Part shown: positions 54,787 through 64,000 of the stretch, in pieces
How the letters are laid out: every line of letters begins with the position of its first letter
How positions within the stretch are numbered: the first letter of the stretch is position 1
Assembly (NCBI GenBank): GCA_947650285.1
Contig: CANTFL010000195.1
Location: forward strand, 1-64,000
Direction of reading: 5' to 3'
Length of the DNA stretch: 64,000 nucleotides
DNA from: Hyaloperonospora brassicae
Taxonomy: Eukaryota; Oomycota; Peronosporomycetes; Peronosporales; Peronosporaceae
The notes under the pieces: model-generated
What the model was told of the DNA's origin: nothing
What the model saw: the letters and a program-made list of their open reading frames with translations, nothing else
Database searches by the model: none
Translations under genes and position numbers: made by a program

Positions 54787-55060
54787 CACCGCATGTTTTT
54801 AAGCTCTTGTCAGATATGTGCACTCCAGCTGCCAGCCCATAATTCTTCATAAAAGTAACCATAAGTGTAACGTCATCATAGTTGACGTGCCCAAAACGTA
54901 CATGCGAATTAGTCACGGTGTCTTTCGGCTTTGCTGCTACACACGCTATTGCATTCTTCTCAGCATTCCTGTCAAGGTAACACAGCTCATCATACCATGT
55001 TAAGGATCCGAAAGTTTGCTGTATGTCATCTTCTGTCAATTTCCATAGCTATGAGCCTTG
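54787..55060 (-). pseudogene. Pre-integrase zinc domain of element H
   Basis: About 85 codons: DDIQQTFGSLTWYDE, then NSHVRFGHVNYDD (zinc His residues) and KSLKTCG up to the F insertion. Across F, the codons beside the left LTR supply the next Cys, completing CX2C. This shows F landed inside the zinc motif. Confidence 0.75.
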
Positions 55061-55428
55061 CTTCGTAAAATTAGTATGGATACCTACATCCGTGAGTTGT
55101 GTGGTGGAATGTAGGTTCTTGATCAGTTTTGTGTGACGTGTACGTCCTTGAGACCAATCTTGATAGATGTACCGCCGACATAAATTTTATCACGGCATGA
55201 CCCCAAGTGACAGACTTTATGGCGCGGCGTCCGCAACAGTGACATTAATATCGCACGTATGCTCATCGAGGAGGTCAGTGACGCTGCCGCAGATATAGTC
55301 GCTAGGACCAGAGTCCAGCAGGCAATCTCGATATGCTTGGGTGCTGGTGCTTACTGCCCAGCATGCTGCGTATATGGTCTCGTCGCCTTCCAAACGTTCA
55401 TTTGTCTGCTCCGCACTGAACGGGTTTG
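55061..55428 (-). pseudogene. Protease of element H
   Basis: The minus strand reads CLLDSGPSDYICGS at about 55288-55330, a DSG active site; preceding residues run into G2. Several stops follow before the zinc domain. Confidence 0.65.
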
Positions 55429-55957
55429 TGCTAAACTCTAACTAGGTTATGGAGCTTTTGCGAAGAAGAAGACGGCTTACGGCCAGGGATGAAAACCGAA
55501 AAGCGAGTTGTATTTATGTTGTCCTTATCTCCAAAAACGAATAGCTGGTAGAAGCCGGTGACTCTCAGCCACCTATTTCGTGCCCTGTCTCCACCGAGTT
55601 TTGTTTTACCTATCACTGGGTAATTAAGTCTCGTAATATACCAATGGTAAAAGCTCTGCTGTGTCATATGCAGAATGAAAACGATTGCGTGGTTGTGGGG
55701 GACGTAACTGCGGGTAGGTAGCTGTTCTGGTGAACCCCAAACTTCAGGTCGTGAGTACCAGTCACAATTAACTTTGACACGGCGGGGCTCGATCCCGCCC
55801 TCACCCGATCGGAATTCCTCTTCCTAAACGACTGAGCCTATCTATTGCTCCGTCGTTTCGCTAACATTCCTCAAGATATTCCTGCCAAGAAACAATGCAA
55901 CTAAGCTAATATGCAATATACATCCTGCACATGTTGCCGCAACATCACTCACTAACA
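55429..55957 (-). repeat. 3' LTR of element G2
   Basis: 529 bp; outer end TGCTAAAC, inner end CACTAACA on the + strand. Internally long exact matches to 59958-60486. Confidence 0.85.
55781..55840 (-). repeat. tRNA-like (SINE-head) segment in G2 3' LTR
   Basis: The minus strand reads GGCTCAGTCGTTTAGG (like a Pol III A box / D arm) and, about 30 bases on, GGCGGGATCGAGCCCCGCC, a T-arm-like stem with loop ATCGAGC (B box). Acceptor pairing was not established. Likely a tRNA-derived SINE fixed in the LTR. Confidence 0.45.
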
Positions 55958-56451
55958 CTCTCCCTTGATGTGCGTGCGATGTGTGCGCCCCACACCGCCA
56001 TGCCCAGACCCGTGATGAAAATGGTGTGCTTGTCTCTTGGAATTGCCTCGGTGAATCTATCCGCGACCATCTCTTCTGTCGGCTTGAACTCGAGCGCGAT
56101 CACTGCACTTGTAACCTTTTCACGCAGAAAGTGAATCTTGATGTCGATGTGTTTCGTGCGCGAGTGATACACGGGATTCTAGGCCAGAGCGATGCATTCT
56201 TGATTTTATTGGAAAATTGTTGTCGCTATCTTGCCATAGTAGTTCAGGTCCTTGAGCAGACCTCGAAGCCAAATTGCTCCCTGCGTCGCCCTGTACAGAC
56301 TCATGTACTCTGCTTCAGTAATTGAAGTGGCGACCGTTGGTTGACGCTTCAAATTCCACGATATCGCGCTCCCGTTTAGGAAGAAAACGTATCCTGTTGT
56401 CGAGCGCCGCGTATCGAGGTCGCCATCCCAGTTAGCATCCGCGAATCCCAT
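55945..56451 (-). pseudogene. RNase H of element G2
   Basis: 56206-56451: GFADANWDGDLDTRRS (Asp), ATSITEAEYMSLY (Glu), AIWLRGLLKDL. 55945-56172: RTKHIDIKIHFLREKV and VADRFTEAIPRDKH. A stop lies between them. Confidence 0.85.
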
Positions 56452-56493
56452 CAGCTCTCCCTTGTTGACGCCGCTGGACAGAATGCTTAAATC

Positions 56494-57329
56494 TTAAGTT
56501 GTCTCGAGATAATTAAGAATGCGCTTCGCCGCTGTCCAGTGCGACGTGTCGTAGCGCTCGCAAAACTTTGCAACTTCGCCAACTGCATGAGCGATATCCG
56601 GTCGCGTGCATGTCGAGATGTACATCAACGCGCCTATCAGCTCAAGGTATGAGTACTTCGGAACAAACGCTTCCTCTTGACGCATCTTTACCAGCTTCGA
56701 GTTGCTGTCTGTTGGAGTGTGCACGTCCTTGCAGTTCCCAACGCCGAACTTCTCCGATAGTCGCTTGATGTACGCCTTCTGATTCATCTTTATCGTTCCA
56801 TCTTCGCGCTCGCGATGAATCTCGATCCCGAGGCAGTACTTGAGATCTCTAAGATCTTTGATGCTAAATTCTTTCTTGAACGAGCTCTTTATACTTGCGA
56901 TGTGCTCCTTCGTCTTGCAGAATATCAATAAGTCGTCCACGTAGATCACGATGTTGCGGTACTCCTCTCTTGACACCCAAATGAATACAATGGGTCCGCT
57001 GCACTGCTCTTGAACCCTTGATCATCCAAATGCTGACTCAACTTGTTGTTCCACTGCCGCGCTGCTTGCTTCGTCCCGTATAGCGCCTTCTGCAGCAAAC
57101 ACTTCTTTGTTGAGTTACTTATATCTTCAAAGCCGTCAGGTTGGTCCATGTAGATCTCTTCTTCCACTTCACCGTAGAGAAACGCCGTATCAAAATCGAT
57201 GTTCTCTGCCTCCAGGTCTTCAGCCGCAGCGATCGCCAAAACTTTGTTGATTGGTTTTGTTGCGCGTACTGGTGCAAATGTCTCATTGTAGTCGATTCCA
57301 GGACGCTGCGTGAACCCCTTAGCGACCAA
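56494..57329 (-). pseudogene. Reverse transcriptase of element G2
   Basis: 56946-57329: AKGFTQRPGIDYNETF, IDFDTAFLYGEVEE (first Asp), ALYGTKQAARQW. 56494-56976: IVIYVDDLLIFC (catalytic pair), LKYCLGIEI, YSYLELIGALMYIST. A frameshift near 56970 separates them. More N-terminal RT sequence lies at 57330-57600 with a stop. Confidence 0.9.
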
Positions 57330-57819
57330 GCGCGCCTTGCACTTTATGATCTCTCCACTTGGATCGCGCTTGATCTTGAAGATTTACTTGCAGCCGACAG
57401 CCTTTTTGCCCGGTGGCATGTCTACTAGCTTTCATGTGCTGTGTTCTTCAAGATACTTCATCTCGCTCTTCATTGCCTGCAGCCACTGGTCCTTGTAATT
57501 GCTCTTCATCACTTATTCCTAGCTGGACGCTTGATCTCCATATTCTTCAGCCGAAAATCGGTAGAAAATGTCGAATTCAGTTTCATAGTCGTCGAGGTTG
57601 AAATGGCCGCGACGATGGGGTTGGTCACTCTTGTTCGTAGCGGGCCACGCCGCGCTTCTTCCGAATCAATCGCATTATTTACTCTTCTTCTCCATCTCGT
57701 TCAGGTGTGCTGGATGCGTGAGTCAGAATGTAATCGCTCGGTCGATTACCCATTTCACTGTCAGAGCCATTCTTTGTTTGAAGTGGTGGCGTACGAAACG
57801 CTTCGTCGGTCACCAATGC

Positions 57820-59173
57820 TTACATGTCTTCATCGGGTGTCGGCGTCTCCGTGTTGTCCTCGTCTTCAATGACATCGAAGACACGCGTCTCTCTGTATTT
57901 CGAAACTTTCGAAACGAAGTGTTTAACAAACGTGACACTTCTTGATATCACGATCGATCCGTCGTCTGCTTTCAGAAGCCGATACGCTTTCCGGTCCTTC
58001 GCGTATTCGAGAAAGAAACATCGCACGCCTGTGTCGTCCAGCTTCTTCCTCATCTCCCTGCCACGTGCGCATAGGATAGCACACCAAACACGCGCATGTG
58101 ATCGATGCGTGGAACCTTCTTAAACACCATTTCGAACGGGCTTGAGCTCTTGTTCGACGCATATGGTAGAATCTTTTGGATTCAGCCGCTGTCATGAGTG
58201 CCTCGCACCAGTACGACTTGCCGAGTCTGCTGTCCTTGAGCATGTAGCGCTTCACCTCCACCAGCGTGCGGTTCATGCGCTCCGCCATCCCGTTCTGCTT
58301 CGGCTCGAAAGGAACCATGAACTCTCGCTTGATGAACATTGCCTTACAAGAAGTGTTCATCGTCGCGTTCCGGTACTCGCCGCCGCTGTCGCTTCGCAGC
58401 ACCTTGATCGTTGTCCTAGACGCGGTCTTGATCTCTCGGTAGAACCGCTTGAACGCATTTACAACGTCGCTCTTCTTTCGCAACCGATAACCCGTCACGT
58501 ATCGGCTCTTCATCAAGATGAAAGTCACGATGTAACTGAGTCCGGACGTAGACGCTGGCGGGATAGGTCCCAGAACGTCGGAGCACACCACCACGTCTGG
58601 GCGCGAACTCTCCCCAGTTTCAGCTTCTTTTTCACTAGTCTTGAATGACTTGCGCACTTGCTTTGACGTTGCGCATATGTCACACGCAAGATTCGACTTC
58701 ATCTCCGCGCCCTTGATCCTTCCTTCCTTGACTATAGTATTCAGTGTCCTATACGACGCGTGGCCCAGTCTTCTATGCCATAGCTCAGTCTCGTCTTCGG
58801 CTACGTGGCACTCCGTACTATAATCAACGTTGAGGTACAATAGGAAGCCCTGCTTCCTTCCTGTTGCGACCGGTGTGCCGCTACGCTTCACCACGCACTT
58901 GTTGCGCGTAAACGCCTCCGTCATACCGCGCGTTGCCGCAGCCGTAAGTGAAAACAGGTTCTTGGACAAATGTTGAATGCGAACTGTCTTCTCAAGGCGA
59001 GCGTCGATCCACGCATGCCCTGTCCAAACGCGCAGCTTCACCGTCCCATGTCCGATGACATTTAACTTCACGTTGCTCTTGGCGTTTGATATGCTTCGTG
59101 CATTGTGCACTTCTTCATGCTCTTCGAACGCATCTCGATCATTGCACATGTGCGCAGACGCGCCACTGTCCAT
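57820..59173 (-). CDS. Protease-integrase of element G2
   Basis: 57923-59173 is a 416-residue ORF: MDSGASAHMC (protease active site, residue 2), NLFSLTAAATRG, WHRRLGHASY and CDICATSKQVRK (HHCC), VVCSDVLGPI (Asp), LRSDSGGEYRN (Asp), QNGMAERMNRTLVE (Glu), KSYWCEALMTA. The last ~80 residues are out of frame; the true C-terminus lies at 57820-58053 (RCFFLEYAKDRKAYRL). The catalytic set looks complete. Confidence 0.9.
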
Positions 59174-59264
59174 GACATCGCTGTCACTCGCGATACCTTC
59201 GCTAGCGTTAAACGCGACGTTCGACTGGTCATGCTGTTGCCCCCTTGGTCCTCGACCGGAGCGA

Positions 59265-59957
59265 CAGTCTCTGGCATAGTGTTCGACCTTGCCACAGTCG
59301 TAGCAGGTTCCCGATGGTCATTTCGCGCGCCGTCCTTGCTGCTTCTTTGGGTACTGCTTATTCTTCTTCTTGCCTGTGTAGAGAGCCGTTGCTTCTTCTA
59401 CCCGCGCTGCCTCCTTCTGGCGCACTTCTTTGGCGATCAACTTGCTCACGAGGTCACTGAGGTTGAAGCTTGTGACGGACATGCGGAATGCCTGAACCAA
59501 GCTCTCGAAGCTTGAAGGCAGACTCCGCAACAGTACCGCGCACACCTCCTCCTTTATTGGACCGCAGTTCGCGCGCTTCAACTTCATGACGAGGTACTCC
59601 AGCTCCATGACGTGAGCGCTAATGCTTGATGCTGCATACTTAAACGATGCGAGCTTCTCCTTCAGCCAAAGTCGATTCGCCATGTCTTGGCTGTGATGAA
59701 ACTGCGCCAACCCTTTCTACGCGTGTCTTGTAGACGGCGAGTCGATGAAATGCATCAACTGCGAGTCGCTCAGGTATAGCACGATCGCAGCGTGGGCTTG
59801 CTGTTCCTTGGCCTCACTTGTTGTCTCGTCGCCCTCGATCGCGCCCCACAACCCCTTCGACATCAGGTACATCTTCATCTTGTTGCTCCACGAGACATTG
59901 TTCGAGCCGTCGAAAGGCTTGACCTAGAATTCGTAGTCAATGCTTGGGCTCATAACC
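59265..59957 (-). pseudogene. gag of element G2
   Basis: 59318-59710: QFHHSQDMANRLWL, ISAHVMELEYLVMKL, LLRSLPSSFESLVQ, lysine-rich tail. Knuckle CYDCGKVEHYARDC near 59268-59309 in another frame. The N-terminal part (59711-59950) is broken. A primer-binding site, GGTTATGAGCCC on the minus strand, adjoins the LTR at 59957. Confidence 0.8.
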
Positions 59958-60486
59958 TGTTAGATTTAACTAGGCTATGGAGCTATCACTATAAAAAAGA
60001 CGGCTTACGGCCGGGGATGAAAATGGAAAAGTGAGTTGTATTTATGTTGTCCTTATCTCCAAAAACGAATAGCTGGTAGAAGCCGGTGACTCTCAGCCAC
60101 CTATTTCGTGCCCTGTCTCCACCGAGTTTTGTTTTACCTATCACTGGGTAATTAAGTCTCGTAATATACCAATGGTAAAAGCTCTGCTGTGTCATATGCA
60201 GAATGAAAACGATTGCGTGGTTGTGGGGGACGTAACTGCGGGTAGGTAGCTGTTCTGGTGAACCCCAAACTCCAGGTCGTGAGTGTCAGTCACAATTACC
60301 TTGCACACGGCGGTACTCGATCCCGCCCTCACCCGATCGGAATTCCTCTTCCTAAACGACTGAGCCATTCTGTTGCTCCGTCGATATCGCTAACATTCCA
60401 CAATATAACTCTGCCAAAGAACAATACAACTAAGCTAATATGCAATATACATCCTGCACATGTGGCCGCAACATCACTAACTAACA
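59958..60486 (-). repeat. 5' LTR of element G2
   Basis: 529 bp, TGTTAG...CTAACA. Same tRNA-like segment as the 3' LTR. Confidence 0.9.
60308..60366 (-). repeat. tRNA-like (SINE-head) segment in G2 5' LTR
   Basis: Copy of 55781-55840. The A-box-like part is unchanged; the T-arm has GAGTACC for GAGCCCC, weakening the stem. Confidence 0.45.
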
Positions 60487-60499
60487 GTTCACAGCGCCT

Positions 60500-61588
60500 A
60501 TTCTCTTTTTCTCAAGGATCTGTTTCTTCAAGGGGAAGGATGAGACGATGGTCTCTTCATCTTCGCAAAAATAGCATACAATTTTAGCCCTCATTTAAAT
60601 TCCTCCTTTACTGTGAGCTTATTTATTCTCGTGAATCGACTTCCGTTGCTTCCATTCGTGCTTTCGATTCTCACAATTAGCCTGGTCATGCTGATTTACG
60701 TGTCTTCTAATTTGTAGACGCATCGTTTGCCGTTACCCGTGATAGATGTCGAGTATCGTACAGCCTTGTTGAGCTTGACTCCAAAGGCACAGCTACCTTG
60801 ATCAATCTTTGTCAGCAAGGTTCTCCCATCTGCTGGGAAAGAGATCAGCAGAAGTTCACCAGTACAATCTTGCTTGCATCCCCATTCATGCGACTCGCCA
60901 CAGGTCGCATGTATTCAATGTGAGATGTCCATGGAAGTGATGTTCTCTTTGGAGCTTCCATCAGCTTGATCAGCTGAAATTGACTCAGCTTGCATCCGAA
61001 TTGCGCCCTCATCGACTCGCACACCATGTCGTAGTTGAAAACAAGGCCATTGTCAGCGAGGTACTTGAAGTGGGCAAATGATACGCCACGAAAGCACATG
61101 GCCATTGCACCAAGTCGATGCTCATCACCCCATCTGACCAAGTCAAATGTCTGTAGCGTGGTGATCTGCACGTCGAGCTGGTGCTTGAATGAGTCCCAAT
61201 ACACACCTAGACCTGAGTGCTGCTCCTTTTGGTCAAACTCGATTACCTTGAAGTTCTTAAGTCAAGGGTCCCTGACTGGAAGATGAGCTGCATATAAGAC
61301 AGCTGAAGACGCGATATGCATCGACACATCCGATCCAACTCGGCGAGAGTGCGCGGCTTGCGCTCTTCGTTCGCGAACTTCTTGTTGTAGAGCAGCAATG
61401 AGGTGCATGACTTACGTTTCGTCATATAGTGTCGTAGGATTGCGCGCAGTGGGCGGTGGGTGTGGAGGCGTCGGTCCACCGTATTCGGAGGTGTGCGAAA
61501 TGGGTCAATTTCCGCAAACTCCGCTGAGAAATTCCAAGTAATTGACAAGGCCGAATCGTCTCCTTGATTACAACTAGGGATCACAAAC
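60500..61588 (-). pseudogene. gag region of element H
   Basis: 60845-61204 (119 codons: WDSFKHQLDVQITTL, YDMVCESMRAQFG, KLMEAPKRTSLPW) looks like a Copia Gag core. 61243-61584 is a second piece without recognised motifs (LHTHRPLRAILRHY). 60500-60840 is decayed. Placed between the H 5' LTR and the G2 insertion. Confidence 0.5.
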
Positions 61589-61933
61589 TGTTCTCAGGAT
61601 AACGACGTGTCCGCTCTTTAGATTTACACACGCCGGAGTTCGTCGAGCACAACAGTGACTATTCACTGTTGGTTGATGCAGTACTAGATTACCATAATGT
61701 AAAATGTGAACTGAGGAATTTATAGGCCAATTGAAAACACTAATCAACAACATGAAACACTCCCCCTCTTCTCCCTTCGCACTGGTGTCTTCCGTCAAAC
61801 GCTGGCGACGCGGGAGGCCCAAGTAGACTATCATGTAATACTCGTTTCATCTACCATTTATCAAGTAAATTTGATGATACCAGGAACTTATGTCATTAAC
61901 GTACCTTTTGCCAGCTGCGGTCCTTCTGCAACA
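61589..61933 (-). repeat. 5' LTR of element H
   Basis: 345 bp, TGTTCTCAGG to GCAACA. Partner of 39387-39732. Confidence 0.8.
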
Positions 61934-62647
61934 AATTGTCGATTGGTCGGGTTAGCCCGTGACAAACATGTTGCTCGCCGGGTCATTGATTAAGCGCTGC
62001 AACGGATCAGACTCGTCGAATGCTCGGTAGTCAGCTTCCAGCCTTGTTAACGCCGAACCACCACTTATAAACTCATTAAGCTCTGTGGTGTCGGTTGCAA
62101 ATTTACGCGTATTTTCATCTTTGGCAACTTAAACTTTAGTGTCAAAGTCTTGCCACCCATCTTTCGGCAGATCCTATCTACACAATGCGTTGCCGACGAG
62201 TTGTTGGTAGATCATGGGAGCATTCTTAAGTCCAAACTGCATACGCAACCACTCGAAATGCCCTAGGGTAAATACAAACGCTGACACGTGACGCGCTCGT
62301 TCCGTCATCATTACTGCCTAAAACCCGCTGGCCATGTCGAGTGAGTAAAACCATTGGTAGCTTTTGAGCTCGTTCAACAGATCGTTGAATAGGGGTATTG
62401 CGTATTGTATGATGGACGCGACAGCGTTGACGACCTTATAATCGATGCATACCAGGATGTCAAAGCCATTCTTCTTTGGGACGATCACTATGGGCGATGA
62501 CCATGAAATCCTGGAAAACGAAATTAGTCTTGCCTTAACAAAACCTTTCAGCAGCTCATACAGATTCGATAGACGGCGTGGTGGAACCTGTCTGGTCCGT
62601 TGCTTAATGGGATCATGACATTGGACGTCGATATCACACACTACCAT
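61934..62647 (-). pseudogene. Reverse transcriptase of element D (5' of H insertion)
   Basis: 62318-62647: VKARLISFSRISWSS, PIVIVPKKNGFDI, FYSLDMASGF, then a TAG where Trp is expected. It continues FEWLRMQFGLKNAP, NALCR and SNMFVTG up to H at 61934. Same type as the A/B RT. The catalytic YxDD region lies across H near 39365. Confidence 0.8.
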
Positions 62648-63801
62648 ATATGCTGGAGGTGGTAGAGCGTTACCACTGGAGATTATGATTCCATGATGCG
62701 TGTTTCTGCAATACTCTAATCAACTCTGCTCGTTGGGTGTTCGTGTGGTAAGTGCATATCACATTGTCCCCGGTGTAATCCAGCTTGTTTGTTGATAACT
62801 TGGTGAGATCCGGAAAGACCGCGAGATCTTGGGCTTATGATGCCAGGCTGGTGTCGCTCTCGATATGCTTTAAATCTGGTGTATTGATTGGAGACGTTGT
62901 CGATCGATCATGCGTACCGGTCAAATCGACTGCCTTTAACGCACAAAGGAATTGGAGATCGAGGTCGTCAAGCTGCAACCCGTTCCTGCCTGTCGTCGTA
63001 TCACCTCCGTCTCGCGATTTGTCAAGTCGATCGGCGGGAACTTCCCCGATACCAACTTTACCGTCTTTCGCGCCCGACTCGTCGAGTTAGCCTGAAAAGC
63101 ATACGTTAGTATCATCACTACCACCTCTCGTGCATGTTTCTAAGCAAAATTTGACAACAGAAGCAGTGATAATCGAGATTCGTCCGGTGGTCGTTGCGTC
63201 GTCCGGTAACGCGTTGTTCTTCGTATCGTGTTCACACCCCACCTCGGTCTAGGTTATTTCATCTTCGTTGCACTCTATGGGCATGTCGACCCCTCCGTCA
63301 GCCGCATTTGTCCTGTCATTGCAAACGCGATCGTCACGTCGTGACATTCCTGTAGGTCGTGTGTAATATCGCCACTCTACCGCAGGCGGTTGTTGACTCA
63401 ACCATTCCGCAAACTGTTGTTGTTCTTTCTTGGACAACCGTCCGTCCAACGTGTTTTATACGCTAAAACCTGACAGTCGTGATAATTCGTCGCATTAATT
63501 CTGACATAATTGTCGTCACGCAATAACACTTTGTGTGGTAGCCATAGCAAGACTGGGTAGTGCGCTTAAGACGAAGAACTTCGCGTCAAGATGTTCGTCA
63601 GCCGTACCCTCGTTGCCGTCACTTTCCTATTGTACACCACAGTCGGCAGGAGTGTTGGTAGTGGATCCATAGCATATAAGTTAATTGGCTAGGCTGTTTC
63701 CGTTGCAACCGGAACTCCTCATACAACCGGCTTTCGACATCCAATGAGATAGCCGGGCTTCCGGCGATCTCATCTCCGTATGTGGTGACGTCGACTTCTC
63801 T
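62648..63801 (-). pseudogene. Protease-RT linker region of element D
   Basis: Over 1.1 kb without a long ORF. Short pieces (62936-63124, 63249-63449 with EWLSQQPPAVEWRYY) fit a decayed linker like 1239-1765 of unit A. No catalytic motif. Confidence 0.4.
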
Positions 63802-64000
63802 TTACGGCCTCAATAGAGGCATGGCAATTTCGTCTGTAAGTTTGGCCGTCGCGTTCAACAAGTCTAGTCGGGTACCTGCTGGTAGCATGAAATCCGTCCC
63901 GAGGATGAGATCCACACCCGCATGATGGAGCATAGTCCACACTTCCAATTCATATATCACTTTACACCCTAGAGCGATCTTCACTGTGGTTTGTGAAGTG
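63802..64000 (-). pseudogene. Protease C-terminus of element D
   Basis: KIALGCKVIYELEVW ... LILGTDFMLPAGTRLDL, matching ILGTDFMVPAGLRVDL of unit A. The active-site part lies beyond the window. Confidence 0.75.

Larger units (their letters stand above)
55429..60486 (-). mobile_element. Ty1/Copia element G2, nested in H
   Basis: 529-bp LTRs at 55429-55957 and 59958-60486, about 92% alike, with TGTTAG...CTAACA termini in the right copy. Minus-strand gag, zinc knuckle, protease-integrase, RT, RNase H. Flanks GTTTG and GTTCA are not a convincing target duplication. Each LTR holds a tRNA-like segment. Confidence 0.85.
39387..61933 (-). mobile_element. Ty1/Copia element H, interrupted by F and G2
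   Basis: LTRs 39387-39732 and 61589-61933, roughly 88% alike by eye. Minus-strand content: gag (60487-61588), protease (55061-55428), pre-integrase zinc domain (54787-55060), integrase (41800-42317), RT (40710-41330), RNase H (39860-40250). F splits the zinc domain and G2 lies between gag and protease. H sits in the RT of element D. No target duplication is visible, fitting its age. Confidence 0.8.
23715..64000 (-). mobile_element. Old Ty3/Gypsy element D (host of the nest; 5' part beyond window)
   Basis: Minus-strand relative of units A/B. Reading 5' to 3' (right to left): protease at the window edge, linker, RT (to 61934), [H inserted], end of RT (39386 down), RNase H remains, [E inserted], second RNase H (to about 29440), integrase (to 28017), chromodomain (about 27500), antisense gene on the + strand (23887-26710). 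No 3' LTR was found at the left end. Heavily mutated. Confidence 0.75.

Noticed and set aside
55424..55428. Target duplication of G2 (GTTTG against GTTCA)
   Set aside because: Only three of five bases agree.
1..64000. CRISPR arrays, phage or bacterial operons
   Set aside because: No regular spaced repeats and no prokaryotic genes; all recognisable proteins are LTR retrotransposon proteins.

Overview
This 64 kb window looks like a gene-poor, transposon-packed region of an oomycete nuclear genome (Peronosporales-like: Phytophthora or a downy mildew). I infer that from the retroelement protein families; no host gene, rRNA or tRNA gene was recognised. Nearly every base can be assigned to LTR retrotransposons, mostly decayed.

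Left third (1-23714, + strand): a head-to-tail array of one large Ty3/Gypsy family in which neighbouring units share a single LTR: unit A internal part, LTR (about 9302-10197), unit B internal part, LTR (about 22320-23196), then the 5' leader of unit C, cut at 23714. Each unit encodes gag with zinc knuckles, protease, RT, a degenerate RNase H, a second RNase H, and an integrase with a C-terminal chromodomain. A long gene in antisense orientation then lies between pol and the 3' LTR. A and B are about 99.6% alike over most of pol but far more different downstream. The family is visibly rich in GATC.

Right two thirds (23715-64000): an old minus-strand relative of that family (element D) serves as host for a nest of insertions. 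Element E (Gypsy, 30050-38036, target duplication CTCTT, LTRs differing at two noticed bases in 392) sits in its RNase H region. Copia element H (39387-61933) sits in its RT. H is itself split by Gypsy element F (42318-54786) and Copia element G2 (55429-60486), and F is split by Copia element G1 (47313-52181). By LTR divergence E is youngest and H oldest, which fits the nesting.

Two patterns stand out. First, element E, including both LTRs and both coding strands, is packed with perfect short inverted repeats (7-11 bp arms, short loops) roughly every 40-60 bases; related element F does not show this density. Second, all four Gypsy types (A/B, D, E, F) carry an antisense ORF with a coiled-coil part between pol and the 3' LTR; in E it overlaps the integrase C-terminal region and chromodomain on the other strand. 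All coordinates of element ends and domains were read by eye.
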